Assembly (NCBI GenBank): GCA_900465685.1
Contig: UEGR01000007.1
Location: 558,001 to 622,000, forward strand
Reading direction: 5' to 3'
Source: Hyphomicrobiales bacterium
GTDB lineage: Bacteria > Pseudomonadota > Alphaproteobacteria > Rhizobiales > Rhizobiaceae
DNA length: 64,000 bases
Position 1 is the stretch's first letter. The number at the start of each line of letters is the position of its first letter. Below the pieces are notes generated by a model that was not told where the DNA came from, made no database searches, and worked only from the letters and a program-made list of their open reading frames with translations. A program made the position numbers and the translations under genes. Shown here piece after piece: positions 38,595 through 48,313 of the stretch.

Positions 38595-39710
38595 ATGTTG
38601 TCGAAGTCGTTGAAAATCCTGGTTGCTGCCGCAGCAATGACTGGCACGGCGATGGGAGCGGCGCTGGCCAATCCGTCAATCGCCGTCGATGTGGCAACCG
38701 GCAAGGTTTACGCCCAGCAGGATGCGTTCCAGCGCTGGTATCCGGCTTCGCTCACCAAGCTGATGACAACCTATGTCACGTTTCGCGCGCTTCAGTCTGG
38801 TCGCATGACGCTCGAATCTCCCGTGCCGATGACGGTTCGCGCCGCCAAGGAGCCGCCGAGCAAGATGGGCTACAAGCCCGGCTCCGTGATGACGCTCGAT
38901 ACTGCGCTGAAGATCATGCTGGTCAAATCCGCCAATGACGTCGCCGTTGCCGTGGGCGAAGCTGTGGGTGGCAGTGAGGCGGGCTTCGTACAGCTCATGA
39001 ATGCCGAAGCGCAGCGCCTTGGCATGGTCGGATCGCATTTCGCCAATCCGAATGGCCTGCATGATCCGAACAATTATACGACGGCGCGCGATCTGGCGGT
39101 TCTCGCCGTGCAACTGCGCCGCGAATTCCCGCAATATGCGCATTATTTCTCGACCGAGGCCATCGATCCGGGCGCGGGCAAAAAAGTTCAGGCCAATTAC
39201 AACATCCTGCTGGGCCGCTATGACGGCGCTGATGGCATGAAGACCGGTTTCGTCTGCGCTTCGGGCTTCAATCTGGCCGGTTCCGCCACCCGTAACGGTC
39301 GCACTGTGCTGGCCATCGTGCTTGGCGCGGATCGTCAGGAAACGCGTGCCGTTCAGGCTGCGCAAATGATGACCGATGCTTTCCGTGACAACACTTCTGG
39401 CGGTGCAACGCTTGCAACGCTGCGGCCAACCGCTGGCGGCAATCTCAATGAAGCTGTCGATATGCGCAAGGCGATCTGTAGTCAGGAGGCCATGGCCGAT
39501 CGCTGGGACGGTCGCGATGTTGAAGGCAAGCTGAAGATCAACTCGCCCTATATTCACGCCATGGATCACGATCCGGTTGCCGTGCAGGTCGGACTTGTTT
39601 CCGAACCGGGCCCGGTCACCAAGCCAAGCCAGCTCCACATCTCTCAGGTGCCTGTGCCAATGCCGCGCCCGCAGCGTGCAGCGGGTGTGAAAACAACCGC
39701 GATCAACTGA
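38595..39710 (+). CDS. D-alanyl-D-alanine carboxypeptidase (penicillin-binding protein, S11 family)
   Basis: 371 residues from ATG 38595; the protein begins with a signal-like segment (LKILVAAAAMTGTAMGAALA). The active-site Ser motif is YPASLTKL (SxxK), the second motif is KSANDVAVAVGE (SxN), and the third is DGMKTGF (KTG). It removes the terminal D-Ala from peptidoglycan pentapeptides in the periplasm. The C-terminal third is extended and rich in Pro and Arg, without a clear amphipathic anchor. It is monocistronic with CobW-like GTPase downstream. Confidence 0.92.
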   Translation: MLSKSLKILVAAAAMTGTAMGAALANPSIAVDVATGKVYAQQDAFQRWYPASLTKLMTTYVTFRALQSGRMTLESPVPMTVRAAKEPPSKMGYKPGSVMTLDTALKIMLVKSANDVAVAVGEAVGGSEAGFVQLMNAEAQRLGMVGSHFANPNGLHDPNNYTTARDLAVLAVQLRREFPQYAHYFSTEAIDPGAGKKVQANYNILLGRYDGADGMKTGFVCASGFNLAGSATRNGRTVLAIVLGADRQETRAVQAAQMMTDAFRDNTSGGATLATLRPTAGGNLNEAVDMRKAICSQEAMADRWDGRDVEGKLKINSPYIHAMDHDPVAVQVGLVSEPGPVTKPSQLHISQVPVPMPRPQRAAGVKTTAIN

Positions 39711-39794
39711 TCCACCACGACATTGGGCTGGCATAGTTGGCCCAACCTGTTGTGTGCTTAAAGTGTCGCGCCCTCAAAGTGTGAAGTGTTTGCC

Positions 39795-40976
39795 ATGCCA
39801 AATCCTATTCCCGTCTCCGTGTTGACCGGCTTTCTGGGCTCCGGCAAGACCACGCTGCTCAACCGGCTTCTGAAGGATCCGGCCTTGAGCGACACCGCCG
39901 TGATCATCAATGAATTTGGTGAAGTGGGCATTGATCATCTGCTGGTCGAACAAGCCAGCGAGGGCGTTATCGAGCTGTCGGACGGTTGCCTGTGCTGCAC
40001 GGTGCGCGGCGAACTGGTGGACACGCTGGCCGATCTGATCGACCGCTTGCAGACCGGGCGCATCAAGGCGCTGAAGCGGGTTATCATTGAAACGACCGGC
40101 CTTGCCGATCCGGCGCCAGTGCTGCATTCGATCATGGGGCATCCCGTGTTGATGCAGGCTTTCCGTCTCGATGGCGTGCTGACAACCGTCGATGCCGTCA
40201 ACGGCATGGCGACGCTCGACAATCATGAGGAAGCGGTCAAGCAGGCGGCAATGGCCGACCGGATCATCCTCACCAAGTCAGATCTGTCCGAAGCGCAAGC
40301 AGGCTTGGCGGCGCTGAAAGCGCGTCTCAGAGCGCTCAATCCGGGTGCCGAGATTCTGACGGCAGGTGATGAGCGCACCGGCTTTGCGGCTTTGTTTGAG
40401 TGCGGATTATATAATCCTGAGACCAAAACTGCGGATGTGCAGCGCTGGCTCAAGGCGGAAGCCTATGAGGATCATGACCACCATCATCACGATCACGGGC
40501 ATGACCATGTGTGCGGGCCGGATTGCGACCATGATCATGGCCACGGCCATGGACACCACCACCATCATCATGCGCATCACCACCATGACGATGCCATCCG
40601 CTCGTTTTCGTTGCGGCACGATGCACCTATTCCGCTTTCGACCTTCGATATGTTCCTCGATCTCTTGCGTTCAACGCATGGCGAGAAGCTGTTGCGCGTC
40701 AAAGGCATTGTGCAGATCGCGGAAGATCCGGAACGTCCCGTCGTGATCCACGGCGTGCAGAAGATTTTCCACCCGCCAGCGCGCCTGCCAGAGTGGCCCC
40801 TGGGGCCGCAGGGCGAGAAGCAGACGCTTCTGGTCATGATCGTGAAGGACCTGCCGGAGAGCTATGTGCGGGAACTGTTCGACGCGTTTCTGGGTCGTCC
40901 AAGCCTTGACCGGCCAGACCGTGCGGCACTGATGGAAAATCCATTGGCAATCCCCGGATTCTCACCAAAGCATTGA
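39795..40976 (+). CDS. COG0523 (CobW/ZNG-type) metal-chaperone GTPase with His-rich segment
   Basis: 393 residues from ATG 39795. The P-loop TGFLGSGKTTLLNRL is at residues about 11-25, the family motif DGCLCCTVRGEL holds a CxCC metal site at about 65-68, ETTGLADPAP follows, and the GTPase specificity motif is ILTKSDLS. Residues about 230-275 are very rich in His and Asp, with short cysteine pairs (HVCGPDCDH). The C-terminal CobW_C domain ends the protein. Such proteins deliver zinc or cobalt to client enzymes. It is convergent, 3 nt, with a TusA-like gene. No metal-responsive operator was recognised. Confidence 0.92.
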   Translation: MPNPIPVSVLTGFLGSGKTTLLNRLLKDPALSDTAVIINEFGEVGIDHLLVEQASEGVIELSDGCLCCTVRGELVDTLADLIDRLQTGRIKALKRVIIETTGLADPAPVLHSIMGHPVLMQAFRLDGVLTTVDAVNGMATLDNHEEAVKQAAMADRIILTKSDLSEAQAGLAALKARLRALNPGAEILTAGDERTGFAALFECGLYNPETKTADVQRWLKAEAYEDHDHHHHDHGHDHVCGPDCDHDHGHGHGHHHHHHAHHHHDDAIRSFSLRHDAPIPLSTFDMFLDLLRSTHGEKLLRVKGIVQIAEDPERPVVIHGVQKIFHPPARLPEWPLGPQGEKQTLLVMIVKDLPESYVRELFDAFLGRPSLDRPDRAALMENPLAIPGFSPKH

Positions 40977-40979
40977 GTT

Positions 40980-41240
40980 TTATTTTTTCCGGATCAGGAA
41001 ACGCTGCACGGTTTCACTGCGTTCATGTTCAATGAGCGCATGGCCTTCTTGCGTGCAAAAATGCGGCAGGTCGATACCGGAAAGCGGGTCGGTCGCCTCC
41101 ACCCAAAGCTGCGCGCCGCTCGGCATTTTTTCCAGACGATGACGGGTTTTCAAAACCGGAAGGGGGCATTTCAGCCCCCTCAGGTCATAAACGGGAATTT
41201 GCGCCTCGGCTGAGGTCAGTTGCCGACGATCTTCCACCAT
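40980..41240 (-). CDS. TusA-family sulfurtransferase-like protein
   Basis: 86 residues. The family hallmark is YDLRGLKCPLPVLKTRHRLE with the single conserved Cys that carries persulfide; the middle reads DPLSGIDLPHFCTQEGH. TusA proteins transfer sulfur for thiolation or cofactor synthesis. The start overlaps the L,D-transpeptidase stop by 25 nt, so the two are coupled. The N-terminal 18 residues may be longer than needed. Confidence 0.87.
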   Translation of the reverse strand: MVEDRRQLTSAEAQIPVYDLRGLKCPLPVLKTRHRLEKMPSGAQLWVEATDPLSGIDLPHFCTQEGHALIEHERSETVQRFLIRKK

Positions 41241-42493
41241 GGCTTTTTCGCTTCCGGTGCAGCCACAGGTGCTGGCTGATCGATATTCTGGGCAACCGTG
41301 CTTCCGGTGGTGACCGGCGAAACGTCGGCAGGTATTGCCGCGTTCTGGGTCGGATTTTGCTGCGGCGTAGGCACCGAAGCCGTCCGGGTTGATTGCGCCG
41401 GAATGGCTGGAGCGGCAGCAGGAGCCGCGACTGGAGCAGTTGCGGTCGGTGCTGGCGTTGCCGCAATCGCCGTGGCCGTTGGCTGGGATAGCGCCGGCGT
41501 GACAGGACGAATATCCGGTGCGCCAGCCTTTTCAGCCGAAGACGGCGTGAGCGAAGGCGGTTCGCGAGTTACCTTTTCGCCGCGGGCGCGTGCAGCGCTC
41601 CAGGCCGAAACGAGCTTGGCTTCGGTCAGGCCCTGGATCGACGGAGCAGGGGCCTTTTGCGATGCGCTGAAGGCGCTCTGGAAGGTCTTTTCATACGACG
41701 TATAGGCCGTCGACATCGCATCGGTGTTGGCCGATGGTGGGCAGGCATCCGTTGCCGAGAGCGGCTGGCCGTCCGGCGAGGCGACGTTGAACACGTAGCG
41801 CTTTTCGCAAACGTCGACCTTTGGCGGAACCTTGGTCACTTCGAAAGCGTCGTAACCCTGCTTCAGCATTTTCCAGAAGCCGTAATTCGGGTCGCTCTTG
41901 TAACGGGCCATGTTGGCCGCAGTCATGCGGAACGGAAAAGCCTGAATCTGGAAGTCGCGCTGGCCGCCCTTGAAGGCGTCGCGTCCGAAAGCGTAGATTT
42001 CAGAGACGCTCTCATCGGTCATCGAATAGCAGCCCGACGACGAGCACGCGCCATGCACCATCAGGTTCTGGCCCGTGCGCCCGTTGGCGCGATCATAGGC
42101 GTTGGGGAAACCGATGTTGAAGGCGAGATAATAATTGGATTTCGGGTTCATCTGCCCAGGATGGACGGTGTAGAAACCTTCCGGAGCCTGACGGTCACCC
42201 TCGATATATTTCGGTCCGAGCTTGCCCGACCATTTGCAGATCTCATAAGAAGCGATCTGGTCGTACTTGCCGTTATTCTTCTGTTTCCAGACTTCGAGAA
42301 CGCCTTCTTCCTTGAAGATGCGCACGGTGATTGGCGAGGTGCGGGTCATGCCCTTCGCCTTCATCTTGGTCACGATCTTTTCGGGAAGCGGCTTTTCAGC
42401 GCGCAAGCTCAGGTCGGATACGGACGAACCCTGACATCCCGCGAGAAGCGCGGTTGCCATGACGGTTCCAAGTATTGCGGTTCTGATCTTCAT
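41216..42493 (-). CDS. L,D-transpeptidase (YkuD/YafK-like) lipoprotein
   Basis: 425 residues with a lipoprotein signal (TALLAGC, lipidation Cys at about 20). The YkuD domain runs from about 40 to 200 with TVRIFKEEGVLEVWKQ, KYIEGDRQAPEGFYTVHPG, and the catalytic HGACSSSGCYSMTDESV (His, Ser, Cys). From about 290 the chain is a long Ala/Pro/Thr-rich low-complexity tail. The enzyme likely forms 3-3 or outer-membrane-protein crosslinks to peptidoglycan. It is first in a two-gene unit with the TusA-like gene. Confidence 0.88.
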   Translation of the reverse strand: MKIRTAILGTVMATALLAGCQGSSVSDLSLRAEKPLPEKIVTKMKAKGMTRTSPITVRIFKEEGVLEVWKQKNNGKYDQIASYEICKWSGKLGPKYIEGDRQAPEGFYTVHPGQMNPKSNYYLAFNIGFPNAYDRANGRTGQNLMVHGACSSSGCYSMTDESVSEIYAFGRDAFKGGQRDFQIQAFPFRMTAANMARYKSDPNYGFWKMLKQGYDAFEVTKVPPKVDVCEKRYVFNVASPDGQPLSATDACPPSANTDAMSTAYTSYEKTFQSAFSASQKAPAPSIQGLTEAKLVSAWSAARARGEKVTREPPSLTPSSAEKAGAPDIRPVTPALSQPTATAIAATPAPTATAPVAAPAAAPAIPAQSTRTASVPTPQQNPTQNAAIPADVSPVTTGSTVAQNIDQPAPVAAPEAKKPWWKIVGN

Positions 42494-42700
42494 ATCGCAT
42501 CGATTTTGTTAGAACGGTGCAAGAGACGATTTCCTGCTCGGATGATTTTGACAACCAAACCTTACGGTATCGTTTACAAATCCTTGCTTGGATATCTAAA
42601 AATTAACGCGACGGCAATATGGCGGAAATGACGTGGAGATGCAAATCCGGGACGTGAAGAACATCCCGGATGAAAAATGGCAAAACAGACAGGGGTTTTA

Positions 42701-43654
42701 TTAGAGGTTACGACCGATCTGGAGGAATTTCTGACGGCGTTCCTGCTTCAGGGTCTCGCCGTCGATATCCTTCATCGAGCGTAACGATGCCGTGATCATG
42801 TCGCCCGCTGCATCAATGACGGCTTCCTTGCCGCGATGCGCGCCGCCGAGCGGCTCAGGGATGATGCCGTCGATGACCTTGAGATCGAACAGATCCTGCG
42901 CGGTGATGCGCATGTTGGAGGCGGCATCCTTCGCACGGGTGGAATCGTGCCACAGGATCGAGGCAGCGCCTTCCGGCGAGATGACCGAATAGATCGAATG
43001 TTCGAGCATATAGACGCGATTGGCGACGGCGATCGCGATTGCACCGCCCGAACCGCCTTCGCCGATGATGATCGAGACCACTGGTACGCGCAGACGCAGG
43101 CATTCGGCGGTGGAGCGGGCAATGGCTTCCGCCTGGCCGCGTTCTTCGGCGCTGACGCCCGGATAGGCGCCTGCCGTATCAACCAGCGTGATCAGCGGCA
43201 GCTGGAAACGGTCGGCCATTTCCATGATGCGGACGGCCTTGCGGTAGCCTTCCGGGCGGGCCGAGCCGAAATTGTGCTTCAGGCGCGTCTTTGTGTCCGA
43301 GCCCTTTTCCTGACCGAGAATGGCAACCGGCTGTCCGTTGAAACGGGCAAAGCCTGCCTGCAACGCCTCGTCATTGGCGAACTGGCGATCACCGGCCAAA
43401 GGCGTGAATTCCGTAAACAGCCGGTCGATATATTCGAGGCAATGCGGACGATCCGGGTGACGGGCGATCTGCGCCTTCTGCCAAGGGGTCAGCTTGCGAT
43501 AGATATCTTTCAGCGCATCAGCCGAACGCTTCTCGAGGCGGCGAATCTCATCGCTCATCTCAACGCTGCCTTGTTCCTGCGCGAGCTTCTTCAGCTCAAG
43601 AATCTGGCCTTCGAGATCGGCGACGGGTTTTTCAAAATCGAGATAGTTGTACAT
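42701..43654 (-). CDS. accA: Acetyl-CoA carboxylase carboxyltransferase alpha subunit
   Basis: 317 residues. AccA with AccD transfers the carboxyl group from biotin to acetyl-CoA in fatty acid synthesis. The N-terminal DFEKPVADLEGQILELKKLA opens the protein; KLTPWQKAQIARHPDRPHCLEYI, GYRKAVRIMEMADRF, LPLITLVDTAGAYPGVSAEERGQ, IIGEGGSGGAIAIAVANRVYMLEHSIYSVISPEGAASILW and the C-terminal IIPEPLGGAHR are highly conserved. It is followed on the same strand by no close gene. Confidence 0.97.
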   Translation of the reverse strand: MYNYLDFEKPVADLEGQILELKKLAQEQGSVEMSDEIRRLEKRSADALKDIYRKLTPWQKAQIARHPDRPHCLEYIDRLFTEFTPLAGDRQFANDEALQAGFARFNGQPVAILGQEKGSDTKTRLKHNFGSARPEGYRKAVRIMEMADRFQLPLITLVDTAGAYPGVSAEERGQAEAIARSTAECLRLRVPVVSIIIGEGGSGGAIAIAVANRVYMLEHSIYSVISPEGAASILWHDSTRAKDAASNMRITAQDLFDLKVIDGIIPEPLGGAHRGKEAVIDAAGDMITASLRSMKDIDGETLKQERRQKFLQIGRNL

Positions 43655-43787
43655 CGGGCCTGACTGTTCGTGCGTTTCTAATGAGCTCGCCGCAATTGCG
43701 TGCCTGAAGAAGGCTGTTTTACGGCGCTTTACATATTCACTGCGGGCTCAACTTGCAAATTTTGACTTTCTCATAACCGGAGCAGGC

Positions 43788-44711
43788 TCAATCGGCAAGC
43801 GGATGATGCTCACTGACCAGTTTATGCAGCCTTTCCTCAAGCACATGCGTATAAATCTGCGTGGTCGAGATATCTGCGTGGCCGAGCAATTGCTGCACTG
43901 TGCGCAAATCAGCGCCATTTTGCAAAAGATGGCTGGCAAAGGCATGGCGCAAGACGTGGGGTGAAATGGCGGCGGCGGAAAGATTGGCGCGGGCGGCAAG
44001 CCCTTTCAGCTCGCGGGCAAAAACCTGTCGCGCCAGATGTCCGCTTTCCGAAAATGCCGGAAACAGCCATGGGTTTTCGTCACTGGCGGGCAAGGAATCG
44101 CGCAAGGTCAGGAAGGCTTGCAGCGCATCCCGCGCCTTGGGCGACAGGGGCACCATGCGGTCCTTCGAACCTTTGCCGCGCACCAGCAGGAAACGGTGAT
44201 CGGTGCGGGCAACGCGCACCGGCAGACCCACCAGCTCTGAAACACGCAAGCCTGTCGCATAGAGCGTTTCGATCAGCGCATGAAGCCGCAGTGCCTTGAT
44301 GCGCTCGCCTTGCTCGGTGGCTTCGCTTGCTTCCAGCGCGGCACGGTCGAGAAGGCGTGTGACCTGATCGACGCTCATGATTTTGGGCAGCGGCTTCTGC
44401 TTTTTTGGCGCATCGATGACCCCGGTGGGGTCATCCTGACGATAGCCTTCCGAATAGAGAAACCGAAAGAACTGGCGCAGCGCGGACAGGCGGCGCGCCT
44501 GCGATGTCGCGGCAAAACCTTCCGTCGCCATGCCGTCCAGAACCGAGCGGATGTGATCGGCCTGCGCTTCTGCGAGATTGATGCCGCGCTCGCCAAGGGC
44601 TTCCGCTGTCATTTGCAGGTCGCGGGCATAGGATTCGAGCGTGTTGCCCGCAGCACCCCGTTCGGCGCTCATCATTTCAAGGAAATTTTCAATGGCCAGA
44701 GATGCGCGCAT
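43788..44711 (-). CDS. xerD: Site-specific tyrosine recombinase XerD
   Basis: 307 residues from ATG 44711, chosen because AGGA is 7 nt upstream; the ATG at 44717 has no spacing. XerD with XerC resolves chromosome dimers at dif. The N-terminal core-binding domain reads [26 protein letters not shown]. Catalytic residues of the tyrosine recombinase are seen: Arg in [14 protein letters not shown], Lys in [42 protein letters not shown] with the His and the nucleophile Tyr. A small membrane protein gene ends 3 nt upstream. Confidence 0.95.
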   Translation of the reverse strand: MRASLAIENFLEMMSAERGAAGNTLESYARDLQMTAEALGERGINLAEAQADHIRSVLDGMATEGFAATSQARRLSALRQFFRFLYSEGYRQDDPTGVIDAPKKQKPLPKIMSVDQVTRLLDRAALEASEATEQGERIKALRLHALIETLYATGLRVSELVGLPVRVARTDHRFLLVRGKGSKDRMVPLSPKARDALQAFLTLRDSLPASDENPWLFPAFSESGHLARQVFARELKGLAARANLSAAAISPHVLRHAFASHLLQNGADLRTVQQLLGHADISTTQIYTHVLEERLHKLVSEHHPLAD

Positions 44712-44713
44712 CG

Positions 44714-44980
44714 TCATTCCTGGGGTTTGGCCTGTGGCTTGGCCTGGGGATCGGTTTGCGTTGAAGGCGTGGTTGTCTCCGCTGCCGGTTCCTCCGTCGA
44801 GGCCGTTCCATCAGCCGAAGGCATCGGCGCAATCGGCACAGGCTTCAATTTGGAAGCTGGAATTTCCACCTTCATTTCCTGGGTCTGCGGCGTGACAAAA
44901 TTCGCAAGCGCATACATCGCAGCATAGGCAATGGCTGCGATCACGACGACGAAAGCGATGAGGCGCGTCAGCGTAGGCAT
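44714..44980 (-). CDS. Small single-membrane-segment protein (hypothetical)
   Basis: 88 residues from the ATG at 44980; an ATG at 45001 adds seven residues and neither has a good Shine-Dalgarno. A hydrophobic helix occupies residues about 6-25 ([20 protein letters not shown]), followed by a Pro/Thr/Lys-rich tail ending [12 protein letters not shown]. It ends 3 nt before xerD on the same strand and faces aroK. I do not recognise a family; homologues beside xerD are common in Rhizobiales. Confidence 0.65.
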   Translation of the reverse strand: MPTLTRLIAFVVVIAAIAYAAMYALANFVTPQTQEMKVEIPASKLKPVPIAPMPSADGTASTEEPAAETTTPSTQTDPQAKPQAKPQE

Positions 44981-45126
44981 ATGTCGTTTATGATGCGGCA
45001 TTGCGATGAAAGCAAGAATGTCGGTGGCATCGCTGCAAAAAGCCGCCATTCCTGCTTTCAGATTCCATGAAAGCAATTGACGCCGCCCGGTTTTTCATGT
45101 GGAACCATCCCAAATGGATGAGGTTG

Positions 45127-45741
45127 ATGAGCAGTATAGAAAAACAAGCCAATCTACATGAGAAGGCGGGGCTCCATGGGCGGGCCGACGCTATCCGTGG
45201 TCTGCTCGGTACGAAGGTTCTGGTGCTGGTCGGACTGATGGGCGCTGGCAAGTCTACCATCGGTCGCAAAATGGCTTCGATGCTCGGCCTTCCTTTTCGC
45301 GATGCCGATACGGAGATCGAAGCCGTCTCGCGCATGACGATTCCCGAACTGTTCGAAGCCTATGGCGAGGTTGAATTCCGCGATCTCGAACGCCGGGTTA
45401 TCCTGCGTCTTCTCGATGACGGCCCGATGGTGCTTGCTACCGGCGGCGGCGCATACATGAATGCCGAAACGCGCGCCGCTGTCTCCGCTGCCGGCATTTC
45501 CATCTGGCTCAATGCCGATATCGATGTGCTGATGGACAGAGTTTCACGCCGCCAGAACCGGCCGCTTCTTCGCAACAGCGATCCACGCGCCGTCATGCAG
45601 AAACTGATGAACGAGCGCTATCCCGTTTATGCGCTCGCCGATCTGCAAATGATGACGCGCGAAGAGAAGAAAGAAATCATCGCCGACGAGTTGATCGAGG
45701 TTCTCGCGCAGCATCTGGAAAAACGGCAGTTCGCGGACTGA
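45127..45741 (+). CDS. aroK: Shikimate kinase
   Basis: 204 residues from ATG 45127, preceded by GAGG; an upstream ATG at 45067 would add an atypical lead. The P-loop [16 protein letters not shown] is at residues about 35-50, then [20 protein letters not shown] with shikimate-binding Asp and EFRDLERRV with the conserved Arg. TGGGAYMN carries the Gly-Gly motif and the LID region has RRQNRPLL. It phosphorylates shikimate at O3. aroB follows 63 bp later, the classical operon. Confidence 0.95.
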   Translation: MSSIEKQANLHEKAGLHGRADAIRGLLGTKVLVLVGLMGAGKSTIGRKMASMLGLPFRDADTEIEAVSRMTIPELFEAYGEVEFRDLERRVILRLLDDGPMVLATGGGAYMNAETRAAVSAAGISIWLNADIDVLMDRVSRRQNRPLLRNSDPRAVMQKLMNERYPVYALADLQMMTREEKKEIIADELIEVLAQHLEKRQFAD

Positions 45742-45804
45742 TTGGCCTAAGCGAGGATTGCCTTGCGGAAACCGGACCACCGGAAAATCGACTGGAGAAT
45801 AAGC

Positions 45805-46941
45805 ATGAATGCGCCTTCGCCCGCACATGACAGTGTCACCGTTCCGGTTTCGCTGGGAGAGCGTTCTTACGATATCCTCATCGGCAAGGGCCTCGTCGAC
45901 CGTGCAGGGGTGGAAGTTGCCAAGCGGCTGAAGGGCGCGCGCGTTGCCATCGTCACTGATGAAAATGTCGCCAAGGCGCATCTCGAACGGCTGACGGCAA
46001 GTTTCAATCAGGCGGGCATAGAAGCGACGCCGGTTGTTGTCGCACCCGGCGAAAAGTCCAAATCCTTCGCGACGCTTGAAACCGTCACCAATGCCATTCT
46101 GGCTGCCCGGCTGGAGCGCGGCGATGCGTTGGTGGCGTTTGGCGGCGGCGTGGTGGGCGACCTGTCCGGCTTCGTGGCGGGGATTGTGCGTCGCGGCATG
46201 AACTTCGTGCAGATGCCGACATCGCTTCTGGCGCAGGTGGATTCGTCGGTTGGCGGCAAGACGGGCATCAACACCGCTTATGGCAAGAACCTCGTTGGCG
46301 TCTTCTACCAGCCGCAGCTGGTGCTTGCTGACACGGAAGTGCTGGATACGCTGAGCCCGCGTGAATTCCGGGCCGGTTATGCCGAAGTCGCCAAATATGG
46401 ACTTATCGACCGCCCGGATTTCTTCGCCTGGCTGGAGAAGAACTGGCAGGAAGTTTTTGCCGGTGGTGCGGCGCGAACCGAAGCGATTGCCGAATCCTGC
46501 CGTTCGAAGGCCGCCGTGGTGGCGCGCGACGAGCGCGAAACGGGCGACCGTGCGCTTCTTAATCTCGGCCATACATTCGGCCATGCGCTGGAAACGGCGA
46601 CGGGCTACGATTCCAGCCGTCTGGTGCACGGTGAGGGCGTGGCCATTGGCATGGCACTGGCGCATCGTTTCTCGGTGAAGATGAATCTGGCTGGCGTGGA
46701 AGCGGTGGAGCGGGTCGAGGCGCATCTGAAGGCCGTAGGCCTCCCGACCGCGCTGTCCGACGTTCCGGGCGGCTTGCCGCCTGCTGAAAAGCTGATGGAC
46801 TACATCGCGCAGGACAAGAAAGTGGCGCGGGGCGCGCTCACCTTCATTCTGACGCATGGTATCGGCCAGTCCTTTATCGCCAAGGATGTGCCGCCTGCTG
46901 CCGTGCTGGAGTTTCTGAAGGAACGTCTGGCTACTGCATAA
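45805..46941 (+). CDS. aroB: 3-dehydroquinate synthase
   Basis: 378 residues from ATG 45805, with CTGGAG upstream; this is the usual Brucella length. AroB converts DAHP to 3-dehydroquinate with NAD and a divalent metal. The stretches [66 protein letters not shown] and [13 protein letters not shown] (metal-binding His) are all conserved. Its partner aroK is upstream; a CNNM/CBS membrane protein follows after 48 bp. Confidence 0.97.
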   Translation: MNAPSPAHDSVTVPVSLGERSYDILIGKGLVDRAGVEVAKRLKGARVAIVTDENVAKAHLERLTASFNQAGIEATPVVVAPGEKSKSFATLETVTNAILAARLERGDALVAFGGGVVGDLSGFVAGIVRRGMNFVQMPTSLLAQVDSSVGGKTGINTAYGKNLVGVFYQPQLVLADTEVLDTLSPREFRAGYAEVAKYGLIDRPDFFAWLEKNWQEVFAGGAARTEAIAESCRSKAAVVARDERETGDRALLNLGHTFGHALETATGYDSSRLVHGEGVAIGMALAHRFSVKMNLAGVEAVERVEAHLKAVGLPTALSDVPGGLPPAEKLMDYIAQDKKVARGALTFILTHGIGQSFIAKDVPPAAVLEFLKERLATA

Positions 46942-46989
46942 TTCTCATAGCGCAACCGGTCGGCGCGGACGGAAAAGGAGATCGATGGG

Positions 46990-48303
46990 ATGGTTTTCGA
47001 ACTCTGGATCATGTGCGGGATCATCCTGCTTTGTGTCATTCTGTCGGCCTTTTTCTCCGGTTCCGAAACGGCGCTGACCGCCGCATCCCGTGCGCGCATG
47101 CACTCGCTGGAAAATCAGGGCGACGAGCGCGCCGAAGTGGTGCAGCAATTGATCGGCAGGCGCGACCGGCTGATCGGTGCGCTGCTGATCGGCAATAATC
47201 TCGCCAATATTCTCGCATCCTCGATCGCGACCAGCATTTTCCTCACCTTCTTCGGCGATGCCGGTGTGGCCTATGCCACCATCGCCATGACGGTCATTCT
47301 GGTGATCTTCGCGGAAGTGCTGCCGAAATCCTGGGCGATTTCCGCGCCAGATCGCTTTTCGCTGGCGGTGGCCCGCGCCGTTTCCGTGGTGGTCTCGGTG
47401 ATCGGCCCGATCTCGACGGCGATCAACTGGATTGTGCGTACAATCCTGCGGCTGTTCGGTATCAATCTCGCGGCTGGCCGCTCGATGCTTTCGGCGCATG
47501 ACGAATTGCGCGGCGCGGTGGAAGTTCTGCATCGCGACGGCTCGGTGATCAAGGAAGACCGCGACCAACTGGGCGGCCTTCTCGATCTTAAGGAGCTGGA
47601 AGTCAGCGACGTCATGGTGCACCGCACGGCGATGGGAACCATCAATGCCGATGCGCCAGCCGAGCAGATCGTCGGCGATATTCTGGCGAGCCCGCACACG
47701 CGCATGCCGGTCTGGCGCAACGATATCGACAATATCGTCGGCATCATTCACACCAAGGATCTGGTGCGTGCGCTCTATGATGTCGATAATGACTTCAGCC
47801 GCATCGACATCATGAAAGTGGCCAGCAAGCCGTGGTTCGTGCCGGACACAACGACCTTGCAGGACCAGCTGAACGCCTTTTTGCGCCGCAAGGCGCATAT
47901 CGCCATCGTCGTGGACGAATATGGCGATGTGCAGGGTCTGGTGACGCTGGAAGACATTCTGGAAGAAATCGTCGGCGATATTGCCGATGAACACGATATC
48001 GATATGCAGGGCGTCCGCCTGCAACCGGACGGTTCGTTCATTGTCGACGGATCACTGCCGATTCGCGATCTCAACCGGGCGCTCGACTGGTCGCTGCCCG
48101 ATGAGGAAGCAACGACGATTGCCGGGCTGGTCATTCATGAAACCCAGTCTATCCCGGAAGTGAAGCAGGCCTTCACCTTTCACGGCAAGCGGTTCTCCGT
48201 GTTGAAAAAGGAGAAAAACCGCCTGACGCGTTTGCGTATCGTAACACTCGATGCCGATGGAAAACCAATCGTCGCCGTTGGCGTTCTGCCGCCGCGTACC
48301 TAA
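46990..48303 (+). CDS. CNNM/CorC-type membrane protein with CBS and transporter-associated domains
   Basis: 437 residues. An N-terminal DUF21 domain has three hydrophobic segments (LCVILSAFFSGSETALTAASR, LLIGNNLANILASSIATSIFL, IAMTVILVIFAEVLPKSWAI), followed by paired CBS domains (MVHRTAMGTINADAPAEQIV; VVDEYGDVQGLVTLEDILEEIVGDIADEHD) and a C-terminal CorC_HlyC domain (IRDLNRALDWSLPDEEATTIAGLVIHE). Such proteins are linked to magnesium efflux or metal handling; early 'hemolysin' names are misleading. The N-terminal ATG has AAGGAG upstream. Confidence 0.92.
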   Translation: MVFELWIMCGIILLCVILSAFFSGSETALTAASRARMHSLENQGDERAEVVQQLIGRRDRLIGALLIGNNLANILASSIATSIFLTFFGDAGVAYATIAMTVILVIFAEVLPKSWAISAPDRFSLAVARAVSVVVSVIGPISTAINWIVRTILRLFGINLAAGRSMLSAHDELRGAVEVLHRDGSVIKEDRDQLGGLLDLKELEVSDVMVHRTAMGTINADAPAEQIVGDILASPHTRMPVWRNDIDNIVGIIHTKDLVRALYDVDNDFSRIDIMKVASKPWFVPDTTTLQDQLNAFLRRKAHIAIVVDEYGDVQGLVTLEDILEEIVGDIADEHDIDMQGVRLQPDGSFIVDGSLPIRDLNRALDWSLPDEEATTIAGLVIHETQSIPEVKQAFTFHGKRFSVLKKEKNRLTRLRIVTLDADGKPIVAVGVLPPRT

Positions 48304-48313
48304 ATAGGCTGGA

